Shown: positions 16,233-24,517, counted from the first letter of the stretch. The stretch: 33,971 nt of DNA from WHTB01 sp050699035 (GCA_050699035.1 JBOHDE010000011.1:1-33971), one strand, 5' to 3'. Numbers and translations are program-made. Notes: generated from the letters alone by a model not told the origin.

Positions 16233-18305
16233 ATGGCGCGCACCCGCTCATTGTCCCGTTGCCTCGTCGCACTCGGTCTGCTCGCGGTCGGCGGCAGCCT
16301 GACTGCGAGTGCCGCCACCGCCCCGGCCTCTGCATCGGCGGCGCATCGGGTCGACGTCACCGAGGCGCCGTACCTCGCCGTGGGCGACGGCACGACGAAC
16401 GACCGGCCGGCGATCCAGGCCGCACTCGACGACGTGGCGGCCAGAGGTGGCGGGACCGTCGTCCTGCCCGCCGGCCAGACCTTCCTCAGCGGCAGCCTGG
16501 TCCTCGGCAGCAATGTCACGGTGCAGATCGACGGCACGCTGCTGCAGAGCCAGCGAGACCAGGACTACGCGTCCGCGCCGACTCACGGTCACCTCTACCC
16601 GAGCGACATCTCCTACCGCTACGGCGATCTGGCGATGCTGCACAACACCCCGATGGTGTACGCCGGCCGGGCCCACGACGTGGCCGTCGTCGGCGACGGG
16701 ACGATCCAGCTGACCCGTGCTCAGGGGGACACTGCGACGGCGCGCGAGGCCGCCACGATCCACGCCGCCGCGATCGGGTTCTACCGGGTGGACCGGTTCG
16801 AGGTCCGCGACGTCTCCATGCTCGGCGCGAGCAGCTTCAGCCTGGGCCTCTACACCACGCGGCACGGCCTGGTCGAAGGCACTCGCATCATCGCGTCCAC
16901 CGAGGACGCCAACCCGGTCGGCGGCCACAACACCGACGGCATCAGCATCCAGAACTCCCAGCACATCCGGGCCACCGGCAACGTCGTGCGCAGCGGCGAC
17001 GACGGCATCTACGTATGGGCGAGTTACCAGGACGAACGAGGAGGGGAGACGTCGTGGTGGTCGAGCGACGAGCCGCGGCCGTCGTACGACATCGAGATCG
17101 ACCACAACGACATCGTCGTCGACCGCCGGAACGCCAGGCTCTGCTGCAGTGCCGTGGCCTTGATCGCCTGGGGCGGGGGAGGGGCGCCGACCGGCGGCGA
17201 CGCCCCCGACCAGCGACAGGTGCAGATCTCCGACGTCTCCGTGCACGACAACCATCTGGAAGCGGGCTACCCGTTCCGCTGCTGGTGCGCCTCGCCGACC
17301 GACCAGTCGCCGCTGGCGAGGGTGACGCTCGAGGACAACGAGTACGTATGGGGGTTCGCACCGGGCGGCAACCTGCGCGGGCAGATCACCGACTTCACCA
17401 CCGACGCCGACGAGTGGTACGACTTCATGTCACCCCGCGTGGTGAAGAACGGCGACTTCGAGGCCACCGCCGAGGCCTGGTGGACGACCACGGGGCGGGC
17501 CGGCGCCACCCGTTCAGAGGATCCCGCCTTCGACAGTGCGGAGCTCCGCGACCGGCTGGCCGAGACCGACGGCTGGGTCGGCTACGTGCTGGCCCACCCG
17601 GAGCAGCCGTCCACGTTGCACCAGGCGCTCCTGCCGACGTCGCCCCAGGACCTGCCACCGGTCGGCGTCGACACGGTGCATCATGAGATCACCGCCGACG
17701 TGGTCACGAACGGCACACCGGCCCGGTTCGTAGTGCGGAGCCGGTGCGACGGCAGCGTCATCGACGGCCAGATCGTGGACGCGCGGCAGTGGAGCACGGT
17801 GACGCTGGCGTTCGACGTGACCTCGCGGGCCTGCGGCGGCATTCGGGTCGCCCTCGAGGCAGCGCCCGGTCAGCCGGGCTGGGCGCTGGTCGACGACATC
17901 GCGCACCAGTCTTCGTACGACGGCTCCTGGATCGACAGCGCCGACCCGCGGGTGCACCTGACCGGCCGCTGGTCGACGTACGCAGGGTCCTCGGACGTCG
18001 GCGGAAACCACCTCGTCGGCCTCGCGGCGGGTGCCGACCTGCGGGTCCCGTTCACCGGTACGCGGGGACAGGTGCTCGCGACCCGCGACGTCAACCTGGG
18101 CAAGGCGGACATCTACCTCGACGGGGCGCTGCACGGCACCGCGGACTTCTACGCGCCGACCCGCAGCGACGGAGTCGTCGTCTACGACACCGGGGCACTG
18201 CCGCCGGGCGACCACGTACTCGAGCTGAGGACGACGGGTACGAAGAACCCTGCGTCGACCAACATCTATACGGTCTTCGACGCTCTGCTGCTTCCCCCCG
18301 ACTAG
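16233..18305 (+). CDS. Secreted GH28-like beta-helix enzyme with C-terminal binding domains
   Basis: 690 residues with a signal peptide (LVALGLLAVGGSLTASAATA). Residues about 40-400 form a right-handed beta-helix of the polygalacturonase type: DGTTNDRPAIQAALDDV at the start, GGGTVVLPAG, then HNTDGISIQNSQ (NTD at 233-235) and SGDDGIYVW (Asp256, Asp257), the three GH28 aspartates. The later GHG and RIK motifs of classical polygalacturonases are missing: WGGGG and FRCWCAS appear instead, so substrate or mechanism may differ. About 405-565 looks like a carbohydrate-binding module (VKNGDFEATAEAWW) and about 570-690 a second jelly-roll domain (IYLDGALHGT, PPGDHVLELRTTG). It probably cuts an acidic polysaccharide outside the cell to feed the uptake system of this regulon. 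Confidence 0.85.
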   Translation: MARTRSLSRCLVALGLLAVGGSLTASAATAPASASAAHRVDVTEAPYLAVGDGTTNDRPAIQAALDDVAARGGGTVVLPAGQTFLSGSLVLGSNVTVQIDGTLLQSQRDQDYASAPTHGHLYPSDISYRYGDLAMLHNTPMVYAGRAHDVAVVGDGTIQLTRAQGDTATAREAATIHAAAIGFYRVDRFEVRDVSMLGASSFSLGLYTTRHGLVEGTRIIASTEDANPVGGHNTDGISIQNSQHIRATGNVVRSGDDGIYVWASYQDERGGETSWWSSDEPRPSYDIEIDHNDIVVDRRNARLCCSAVALIAWGGGGAPTGGDAPDQRQVQISDVSVHDNHLEAGYPFRCWCASPTDQSPLARVTLEDNEYVWGFAPGGNLRGQITDFTTDADEWYDFMSPRVVKNGDFEATAEAWWTTTGRAGATRSEDPAFDSAELRDRLAETDGWVGYVLAHPEQPSTLHQALLPTSPQDLPPVGVDTVHHEITADVVTNGTPARFVVRSRCDGSVIDGQIVDARQWSTVTLAFDVTSRACGGIRVALEAAPGQPGWALVDDIAHQSSYDGSWIDSADPRVHLTGRWSTYAGSSDVGGNHLVGLAAGADLRVPFTGTRGQVLATRDVNLGKADIYLDGALHGTADFYAPTRSDGVVVYDTGALPPGDHVLELRTTGTKNPASTNIYTVFDALLLPPD

Positions 18306-19279
18306 CCTGCGGGCGCGCGGTCGCCGTTGACGATCGATTCGACCGGGCGTCCGGCAAGGAAGTCCACGACGTTCCTGGCGGCATGGAGCGGCAGGTCGGC
18401 GAGCGCCTCCGGCGAGTACCACGCCGCGTGCGGGGTCAAGATCACGTTGTCGAGCTCGCACAGCGGGTGGTCCGGCGCGAGCGGCTCCGACTCGTACACG
18501 TCGAGCGCGGCACCCGAGAGCCGTCCGGACCGCAGTGCGTCCACCAGGGCGGCGTCGTCGACCAGGGAGCCGCGGCAGGTGTTGACGATGACCGCGCCCG
18601 GTCGCATGGTGGCCAGCGTGCCCGCGTTGACGAGGTGCCGGGTCCGTGGAGTCAACGGGGCGTGGAGGGTCAGGGCGTCGGCGGACGAGAGGGCGACGTC
18701 CAGGTCGACCGGCTGGCACCCGGCCTGGCGGATGACGGCGGCATCGACGTACGGGTCGTGCACGAGGACTCGGAACCCCAGCGCGCGACAGTGCTGGGCG
18801 GTGAGCTCGCCGATCCGGCCGTACCCGATCACCGCGACCGTGGTGGTGCTCGGCCGTACCGCCATCGGCCGCGCCTGCGTGGGTGCCCACTCGCCGGCTC
18901 GGACGGCGCGGTCGTAGCCGGCCAGGCCACGCGTGAGGGCGAGCAGCATCGCGACCGTGTGCGACGCGACCTCCTCGACGCAGTAGGTCGGTGTGTTGGC
19001 TACCGCGATCCCCCGCGCCGCGGCGGCCTCCACGTCGATCATGTCGTAGCCGATGCCGAGCCGGCTGACGAAGCGCAGCGAGCCCAGCTGGTCGAGCACC
19101 GCTGAGCTGACCGGCGCCCACTGCACGACCAAGGCGGTAGCACCGCGAGCCGCCTCGACGACGTCCGCCTCGGTGACGCAGCTGGCCCGCGTCACCGATA
19201 GCCCGGCCGACCGCAGCACGTCCTCCGCGGCCTGGCCGGGAAGGTCGCAGTCGGTGATCACCACCGCCGGCCTCGTCAT
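18302..19279 (-). CDS. D-2-hydroxyacid dehydrogenase family protein
   Basis: 325 residues with the complete family set: IGYGRIGELT (Rossmann loop at 152-157), NTCRGSLVD (substrate Arg236), LDVYESEP (Glu265) and LTPHAAWYS (His284). It resembles phosphoglycerate/glyoxylate-type reductases and should interconvert a 2-keto acid and a D-2-hydroxy acid with NAD(P)H. In this setting a keto acid derived from a sugar acid is a likely substrate (inference). The stop shares a CTAG with that of the convergent GH28-like gene. The ATG at 19279 lies only 8 bases from the candidate operator, so its transcript may have almost no leader. Confidence 0.9.
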   Translation of the reverse strand: MTRPAVVITDCDLPGQAAEDVLRSAGLSVTRASCVTEADVVEAARGATALVVQWAPVSSAVLDQLGSLRFVSRLGIGYDMIDVEAAAARGIAVANTPTYCVEEVASHTVAMLLALTRGLAGYDRAVRAGEWAPTQARPMAVRPSTTTVAVIGYGRIGELTAQHCRALGFRVLVHDPYVDAAVIRQAGCQPVDLDVALSSADALTLHAPLTPRTRHLVNAGTLATMRPGAVIVNTCRGSLVDDAALVDALRSGRLSGAALDVYESEPLAPDHPLCELDNVILTPHAAWYSPEALADLPLHAARNVVDFLAGRPVESIVNGDRAPAG

Positions 19280-19286
19280 GGGAAAA

Positions 19287-19326
19287 CGCTATAGCATCTA
19301 GCAATGGTTCGCCAGGTGCTCTAGCG
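19287..19326. promoter_or_regulatory. Candidate GntR operator, site 2 (divergent promoter region)
   Basis: CGCTATAGCA at 19287-19296 faces TGCTCTAGCG at 19317-19326, inverted with one mismatch and 30 bases centre to centre, about three helical turns. A further TAGCA lies at 19299-19303. The 20 bases at 19287-19306 match 29576-29595 with one difference. It lies between the divergent D-hydroxyacid dehydrogenase and SDR genes and could control both. Confidence 0.65.
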
Positions 19327-19334
19327 TTTCGGCC

Positions 19335-20090
19335 ATGACGCGACGAGTGCTGGTGACCGGTGCGAGCTCGGGGATCGGAGCGGCGACGGCAGTGGAGCTG
19401 GCCCGGGAGGGGTACGCCGTGTGGGCGACCTACGCCACCGACGAGGCCGGCGCGCGGGCGACCGCCGAGCGTTGCGTCGGTGCCGCCGAGCCGGTCGTGG
19501 TGTCCCGGCTCGACCTGCGTGACCCGGCGTCGATCGAGGCCCTGGTGGCGGACCTGACCGGGCGCTGGGGATCTCTGCAGGTGCTGGTCAACAACGGCGG
19601 GGTCTGCCCGTACCACGGCTACGACGAGATCGACCTCGACGAGTGGGACGCCGTGCTCGAGACCAACGCGCGCGGCACGTTCCTACTGACCCGCGCGGTG
19701 CTGCCGCTGCTGCGAGTGTGTACGGAGGACGGGGTGGCCGACCGGTCCGTGGTCAACCTCGCCTCGATCGCGGGCCAGGTGGGCGGGCTGACGACCGGGA
19801 TGCACTACGCGGCGAGCAAGGGAGCCATCCTCGCCTTGACCCGCAGCTTCGCTCGGGTCCTCGCGGCCGAGGGCATCAGGGTCAACGCCGTGAGCCCCGG
19901 CCCGGTCACCAGCCGCATCACCGACCAGCTCGGCCCCGATGCGCGCGCGTCGCTGCAGGCGTCGATCCCACTCGGCGACTTCGGAGCGGGCGACGACGTC
20001 GCGTGGATCATCACCGCGCTGGCCTCACCCCGGGCCGGCTTCGTCACCGGTGCCACCTACGACGTCAACGGTGGTGTCCGGATCGACTGA
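19335..20090 (+). CDS. Short-chain dehydrogenase/reductase (SDR 1)
   Basis: 251 residues, classical SDR: TGASSGIG at 8-15 for NAD(P), VNNGG, Asn111, Ser144, Tyr158 and Lys162 (HYAASKGA). A C-terminal GATYDVNGGVRID is typical of FabG-like enzymes. It oxidises or reduces a hydroxyl on a small molecule, here probably a sugar or sugar acid. It reads away from the dehydrogenase at 19279 out of a shared 55-base region holding operator site 2. No clear SD precedes ATG 19335. Family certain, substrate unknown. Confidence 0.9.
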   Translation: MTRRVLVTGASSGIGAATAVELAREGYAVWATYATDEAGARATAERCVGAAEPVVVSRLDLRDPASIEALVADLTGRWGSLQVLVNNGGVCPYHGYDEIDLDEWDAVLETNARGTFLLTRAVLPLLRVCTEDGVADRSVVNLASIAGQVGGLTTGMHYAASKGAILALTRSFARVLAAEGIRVNAVSPGPVTSRITDQLGPDARASLQASIPLGDFGAGDDVAWIITALASPRAGFVTGATYDVNGGVRID

Positions 20091-20105
20091 CCGCCCCCCG
20101 GTCAC

Positions 20106-20130
20106 CTCGCGCCGAGGTTGCGCGAATGTC
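20106..20130 (+). repeat. Left 25-base direct repeat of the island
   Basis: CTCGCG-C-CGAGGTTGC-G-CG-A-ATGTC. It matches 20432-20456 at 22 of 25 bases in the same orientation. Confidence 0.75.
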
Positions 20131-20154
20131 CGGCCCGGCGCGTTGCTCGCGACC

Positions 20155-20207
20155 AAGTGAACGGAATTGCTGTCTGCAGTCGCAGGTGGCAACAGTTTCG
20201 TTCACTT
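20155..20207 (+). repeat. Hairpin 1 of the island (18-base arms)
   Basis: Arms 20155-20172 and 20190-20207 match at 15 of 18 positions. Two of the three mismatches become G-U pairs in a plus-strand RNA; on the minus strand they would be A-C clashes. The loop is 17 bases. Confidence 0.7.
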
Positions 20208-20236
20208 CGAGCCAGCGGCATCAGCGCGCCTGTGTT

Positions 20237-20282
20237 AACGGCTGGGGAGGCGTGACACATACGTCACGCTTTCCCAGCCGTT
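20237..20282 (+). repeat. Hairpin 2 of the island (20-base arms)
   Basis: Arms 20237-20256 and 20263-20282 pair at 18 of 20 positions around a 6-base loop (ACATAC). Both exceptions (20247/20272 and 20249/20270) are G-U pairs in a plus-strand RNA, giving an unbroken 20-pair stem. No T tract follows. It may also end the SDR 1 transcript. Confidence 0.8.
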
Positions 20283-20431
20283 GTACGAGTTCGACCGCCT
20301 GATCGGCCCCGACCCCGTCCATCTGGAAGAAGCGAACCACTGGCGGGCCAATCTCACCAACGGAACACGACGTCGCCGATCCGCACCTCCGACAGTTCCC
20401 CGGACCGGGTGCGGCGCCAGCCCCCCGACCA

Positions 20432-20456
20432 CTCGCGTCGAGGTTGCACGTATGTC
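20432..20456 (+). repeat. Right 25-base direct repeat of the island
   Basis: CTCGCG-T-CGAGGTTGC-A-CG-T-ATGTC, the partner of 20106-20130, with a start-to-start distance of 326 bases. Confidence 0.75.
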
Positions 20457-20482
20457 GGTCACCTCGGCGCGGGGTCTGGCGC

Positions 20483-21259
20483 TCAGTCGGGCCTGCGGCC
20501 GTAGCGCTCGTCGAGCTCGGCGTTGGGTTGGGGCTGTCCGAACGTGGCCGACCAGCCACCGTCGACGCCGATCGACTGGCCGGTGAGGTACGAGGCGTCA
20601 TCCGACAGCAGGAAGGCCACGGTCGAGGCGACGTCGGCCGGCTCGGCGATGCGTCGCAGCGGCGGCCCGGAGGCGAGCGCGTGCTCGGCGGCCGCCGGGT
20701 CGGGTGCTGCCGCGAGGGAGGCTTCCAGGGCCGGGGTGCGGACGCCGCCCGGGGCGACTGCGTTGGCCCGGATCCCGTACGGCCCGTAGGTCACCGCCAC
20801 GCCGCGGGTGAGCGCGTCGACCCCGCCCTTGGTGAACTCGTACACCGCCAGGCCGGGGAAGCTGGCTCGGCCATGGATCGAGCCGATGTTGACGATCGCC
20901 CCCGCCGACGCCTGGTCGACGAACGAGCTGACAGCCTCCGCGCAGCCCCAGAGGTAGCCGAGCCCGTTGACCTCGACCACCGCCCGGGCGAGCTCCTCGT
21001 CCAGTGCGTGCAGCGGCAGCCGGCGGGTGATGCCGGCGTTGTTGACCCAGCCGCGCAGCGGGGCGAGCGTGCGCGCCCGCGAGGCGGCCTGCCGATGCGA
21101 CTCACGGTGAGCCGTGTCGCCGACCACGACCTCGGCGCACCCAGCAGCCGGGCCAGCCTCACGGTCGAGGCCGACCACGGCCCAGCCGTCAGCGGTCAGG
21201 CGCTCGGCGATGGCGCGGCCGATACCTTTGCTGCTGCCGGTGACGACGACGCTGGCCAT
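20483..21259 (-). CDS. Short-chain dehydrogenase/reductase (SDR 2)
   Basis: 258 residues: TGSSKGIG (7-14), WVNNAG, Asn98, Ser127, and the Tyr140/Lys144 pair in VYEFTKGG, with the FabG-like end LTGQSIGVDGGWS. It is the last gene of the minus-strand operon, 11 bases after the enolase-superfamily gene, with AAGGAG before ATG 21259. Likely an NAD(P)-dependent step on a sugar or sugar-acid intermediate; which one cannot be told. Confidence 0.9.
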   Translation of the reverse strand: MASVVVTGSSKGIGRAIAERLTADGWAVVGLDREAGPAAGCAEVVVGDTAHRESHRQAASRARTLAPLRGWVNNAGITRRLPLHALDEELARAVVEVNGLGYLWGCAEAVSSFVDQASAGAIVNIGSIHGRASFPGLAVYEFTKGGVDALTRGVAVTYGPYGIRANAVAPGGVRTPALEASLAAAPDPAAAEHALASGPPLRRIAEPADVASTVAFLLSDDASYLTGQSIGVDGGWSATFGQPQPNAELDERYGRRPD

Positions 21260-21270
21260 GCTGCTCCTTC

Positions 21271-22359
21271 TCAGAACGCGAACCGCTCCGGGTCGAGGCG
21301 GAAGCCAAGCCCAGGCGTTCGAGGGGGTACGGCGTGCCCGTCGACGAACGCCGGTCCACCACGCACGAGCAACGGCGACGGGTCGTACGGGTTGCCGTGC
21401 GGCGACCGGTCGAACGTCTCGACCGCGGCGCCCAGGTGGACGCTGATCTCAGGGTAGACGTGACAGGAGGTCGCGATCCGTTCACGGCGCATCCGATCGA
21501 TCAGCCCCCGCGCCGGGGTGATGCCGCCAATGGCCACTACGTCGACCCGCCCGACGTCGAGCGCGCCGGCGCCGATCAGCCGGTCGAAGACGGCCGGGTC
21601 GGTCACTTCGTCGCCGACGCCGACGCGTACACCGCCCTCGGACCGGATGCGTGCGCAACCCGCGGCGTCCTCGGGCAGCAACGGGTCCTCCAGCCAGGCG
21701 AGGTCGGTCGGCCCCCACGACCGCAGGTCGGCCAAGGCGCGGTCGGCGTCCGGCCAGCCGAAGGCCACGTCGACCACCAGGCCCTGGCCGGCGGGCAGCC
21801 GTTCGCCCACCCGGGCCAGCAGGTCGCGCATCAGCGCGTTGTCCGGTGACCGGGCGATCTTGAGCAGCGGCCAACCCTGTCGAGCCAGCCGCAGTACGTC
21901 GTCGGCGAGCTGGTCGCTGTCCCGGTCGGCCGTCGGGTACGCGGCGACGAGCATCGTCGGGCGAGGGTCGGCGCCGGTGCCGAGCAGCTGCCAGACGGGT
22001 TGACCGGCCCGCTGGCCCGCGATGTCCCACACCGCGATGTCGACCAGCCCGAGGGCGCGCCGGACCAGACCGACCCGGCCGACGATCGCGCTGCCGCGAA
22101 ACGCCGTTTCCCAGACCGCCTCGACGTCGGCGGAGTCCGCGCCCAGGACGTGCGGGGCGATCAGCCGGTCGATGATCTCCACCATCGGAGCCTCCCGCGA
22201 GAGGCAGTACGACGTGCCGACCAGCCCGTCCGCCGTGCGCACCTGGATGCCCGTGTACTCCCTGCGGTGCACCGTCATCGCGCCGAGCCGCAGCGGCGCC
22301 GACAGCGGGAGTGCGACGTTGACCGCAGTCACCTCGACGATGGCCGTGTCGACGGTCAC
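21271..22359 (-). CDS. Enolase-superfamily enzyme, mandelate-racemase-like (probable acid-sugar dehydratase)
   Basis: 362 residues with a capping domain (1-130) and a barrel. Relative to mandelate racemase, the metal ligands are Asp197 (VVDVAF), Glu224 (WLEDPLL) and Glu251 (GDEVTD), and the Asp273/His300 dyad is in place (RVDVV, SCHVYPE). The KxK element reads LLKIAR: Lys167 is kept but the second lysine, a catalytic base, is Ala169. That leaves the His/Asp dyad as the general acid-base, a pattern compatible with a dehydratase of sugar acids rather than a racemase (inference). Such enzymes turn aldonic or uronic acids into 2-keto-3-deoxy acids. GTG 22359 overlaps the upstream stop (GTGA). Confidence 0.88.
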   Translation of the reverse strand: MTVDTAIVEVTAVNVALPLSAPLRLGAMTVHRREYTGIQVRTADGLVGTSYCLSREAPMVEIIDRLIAPHVLGADSADVEAVWETAFRGSAIVGRVGLVRRALGLVDIAVWDIAGQRAGQPVWQLLGTGADPRPTMLVAAYPTADRDSDQLADDVLRLARQGWPLLKIARSPDNALMRDLLARVGERLPAGQGLVVDVAFGWPDADRALADLRSWGPTDLAWLEDPLLPEDAAGCARIRSEGGVRVGVGDEVTDPAVFDRLIGAGALDVGRVDVVAIGGITPARGLIDRMRRERIATSCHVYPEISVHLGAAVETFDRSPHGNPYDPSPLLVRGGPAFVDGHAVPPRTPGLGFRLDPERFAF

Positions 22360-23129
22360 GGCGCTGGCCGCGTCGCCAGCGGGATGCCGTAGTCGACGAT
22401 GAACCCGCCGTCCACGTACAACGTCTGCCCGGTGATGTAGCCGGCCCGGTCGGACACCAGGAAGCTGACCGCGTCGGCGATCTCGGTGGGTTGGGCGAGC
22501 CGCCGTGCGGGGATCCGGGCCAGGATCGTGTCGACGTCCAGGGTCCCGGCCTCAACGCCCGCGCGGAACACCCCGGTGTCGACATATCCGGGGGCGACAG
22601 CGTTGACCCGCACCCCGCGAGCAGCCCACTCCGCGGCAGCCGTCGCGGTCAGCCCGACGATCGCGGCCTTGGTGGTGGCGTAGGGCGCACGCCCCGCCGA
22701 CCCTCGGGCCGCGACCGACGAGATGTTGACGACGGCGCCGCGACCGCTGGCGAGCATGTGCCGTCCTGCTGCTTGCAGGCAAGCGAAAACGCCGTGCAGG
22801 TTGACATCGACGACCGCCGACCACTCCTCCCAGGTCAGGTCCTCGATCGCCCGGTGCCGTTGGATGCCGGCGTTGTTGACGAGTACGTCGATCCCGCCGT
22901 ACTCACTCGCCACCCGACCGAAGACCTCGGTCACCTGGGCTGGGTCGGTGACGTCGAGCTCGACCCAGCTGACGCCGGGGTCGCTGCCAGGTCCGGCCGG
23001 CGGCAGGTCGGCTTGGACGAGGTCGGCCGCGAGGACGCGGTAGCCGTCGGCCGCGAGGCGCTCGCCGACCACCCGCCCGATGCCGTTGCAGCCGCCGGTG
23101 ACGACGGCGACCGGGGTTCGAGCCGTCAT
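22356..23129 (-). CDS. Short-chain dehydrogenase/reductase (SDR 3)
   Basis: 257 residues from ATG 23129, which overlaps the preceding stop. TGGCNGIG at 11-18, LVNNAG, Asn110, Ser138, Tyr150 and Lys154 (YATTKAA) complete the classical active site, and TGQTLYVDGGF ends the fold. The open frame continues upstream into the next gene, but the N-terminal Rossmann strand begins here (VAVVTGG). Third SDR of the regulon; successive oxidations and reductions of a sugar ring or sugar acid are plausible. Confidence 0.9.
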   Translation of the reverse strand: MTARTPVAVVTGGCNGIGRVVGERLAADGYRVLAADLVQADLPPAGPGSDPGVSWVELDVTDPAQVTEVFGRVASEYGGIDVLVNNAGIQRHRAIEDLTWEEWSAVVDVNLHGVFACLQAAGRHMLASGRGAVVNISSVAARGSAGRAPYATTKAAIVGLTATAAAEWAARGVRVNAVAPGYVDTGVFRAGVEAGTLDVDTILARIPARRLAQPTEIADAVSFLVSDRAGYITGQTLYVDGGFIVDYGIPLATRPAP

Positions 23130-24517
23130 GGTGCCTCCTGGAGCAGGTCGGTGAGCAGGTCGACGCAGTGCTGTTCGAGCCGCTCGAGCGAGCCGGGGGA
23201 CACCGCGGTCTGCCAGGCCTGGTAGGCCCGTCGCTCGTACGCCTCGATAGTCGGGAGGTAGACGAAGCCCGGCCCGTTGGTCAGGTTGCAGACGACCACC
23301 GGACGGTCCGGGAAGCGCGTGCGGAGCCGGGTCTGCAGCCGGGAGTACGCCTCCCCGGGATGCGCGACGACCAGCGCGTCGCCGAGCCGCCAGGCCCAGA
23401 CCGGGTGGCGCACGGTAGGCCCGTCGACGTACCCGTCCCGCAGGTTCCTGGCCCGGCGCAGCCGCTCGGCGCGACTGCGCTCGTCGACGTCCGCCCACTC
23501 CGCTTCGAGCTCGGTCAGCGTCGGCAGGTCGCGCAGGTCCAGCTCGACGGCGCCCTGCCGGGCCGCCAGCGTGACATTGCCGGAGGCCGCCCGCGGCTCC
23601 CAAATCGCCAATGGGGCGCCCGACTCGACCACGCCGGTCAACGTCAGCGCGGTGCCGGGTGGTGGGAGGCCGGACAGTGCGCTCATGACGGCGTGCCCGA
23701 GGGTACGGCCGTGCTGGTCGGCGACCTCGACGTCACCGGTGTACTGCTCGCGCGGTGCGAGCTCGCCGGACGCCCCCTGGAGGAACGCGCACGGGACGCC
23801 GGTCTGCTGCTCGACCAGCTCCCGCATGGCCCCGACGTAGTCGGGGGACACCAACCGGTTCTGCCAGGCCAGGGTGGTCGGATGGCAGGCGTAGTTGACG
23901 ATCGTGGCTAGCGGCCCGGTGGCACCGCTGAGCCGTCCCACCAGCAGCGTGTCGTCGGCTTGGCCGTGCGGGTTGAAACCGACCACCGGCCGACCGTCGA
24001 GGTCGAGCTCGCGCTCGGCCGCCAGCGCGCAACGACCGGTGGCCCACTGCAGGGTCGCCGGCTCGATCCGAGCGAGTGCGTCCCGCCCGGCCCCGATCGC
24101 CGACTGGGCGAGCTGGTCGAGATAGCCGGGTACGAGGTCGCCGCCCGGTAGGTCGCTGTCGGTCGAGCACAGCACGGGCCCGGCATGGGTATGGGACAAG
24201 GCCACGAGCAGCCGGTCCGGGTCGAGACCGAGGCCGTCGAGCACGGCGGTGCGGAACCTCGCCTCGTCGTCGACACGTCGCCACCACGTCCCGTCGACCG
24301 CGACCAGGACGAGTGGAGCAGCATCGGCGCCGCCGCGCAGCGCGACGGCGGTGAGGGTCAGCGGCCGATGGCATCCCGCGGAGACGTCGCTCTCGGCCGG
24401 CCCCCAGCTCCGGTTCCGGATCCCCACCGGTGGCGTCACGTCCTGGCGGCCGACGCCGGCGTACCCCGAGAACGCCGGGACGGCGGCGACCGCTCCGACC
24501 GCGATCTGCTGCTTCAC
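23126..24517 (-). CDS. Neutral-ceramidase-fold hydrolase, apparently cytoplasmic
   Basis: 463 residues. The N-terminal neutral/alkaline ceramidase domain is recognisable from GVGRQDVTPPVG, SHTHAGP at 108-114 and NYACHPTTLA at about 208-217 (probable zinc ligands), and GASGELAP at 248-255, where ceramidases carry their catalytic Ser region. No convincing signal peptide or lipobox is seen: the domain starts about 20 residues in. Ceramidases are normally exported and act on lipid; this one is embedded by GTGA/ATG overlaps in a sugar-type operon, so an amide, ester or lactone of an imported saccharide is a likelier substrate (inference). The C-terminal ceramidase domain may be missing, since the chain is shorter than full ceramidases. 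Confidence 0.8.
   Translation of the reverse strand: MKQQIAVGAVAAVPAFSGYAGVGRQDVTPPVGIRNRSWGPAESDVSAGCHRPLTLTAVALRGGADAAPLVLVAVDGTWWRRVDDEARFRTAVLDGLGLDPDRLLVALSHTHAGPVLCSTDSDLPGGDLVPGYLDQLAQSAIGAGRDALARIEPATLQWATGRCALAAERELDLDGRPVVGFNPHGQADDTLLVGRLSGATGPLATIVNYACHPTTLAWQNRLVSPDYVGAMRELVEQQTGVPCAFLQGASGELAPREQYTGDVEVADQHGRTLGHAVMSALSGLPPPGTALTLTGVVESGAPLAIWEPRAASGNVTLAARQGAVELDLRDLPTLTELEAEWADVDERSRAERLRRARNLRDGYVDGPTVRHPVWAWRLGDALVVAHPGEAYSRLQTRLRTRFPDRPVVVCNLTNGPGFVYLPTIEAYERRAYQAWQTAVSPGSLERLEQHCVDLLTDLLQEAP

Larger units (their letters stand above)
20091..20482. other. 392-base gene-free island with direct repeats and hairpins
   Basis: It lies between two convergent SDR genes. Short open frames cross it on both strands, but none has an SD or a recognisable product. 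It contains a 25-base imperfect direct repeat near each edge and two strong inverted repeats (separate entries). GGTCACCTCG also occurs at both ends (20100-20109 and 20457-20466). Confidence 0.7.

Noticed and set aside
20091..20482. Insertion sequence remnant with transposase
   Set aside because: No transposase motif is visible in any frame and the outer repeats are imperfect direct repeats, not terminal inverted repeats.
20281..20586. Plus-strand open frame in the gene-free island (TTG start)
   Set aside because: It begins in the arm of a hairpin, has no SD, soon becomes arginine-rich low-complexity sequence and runs into the SDR 2 gene on the other strand.
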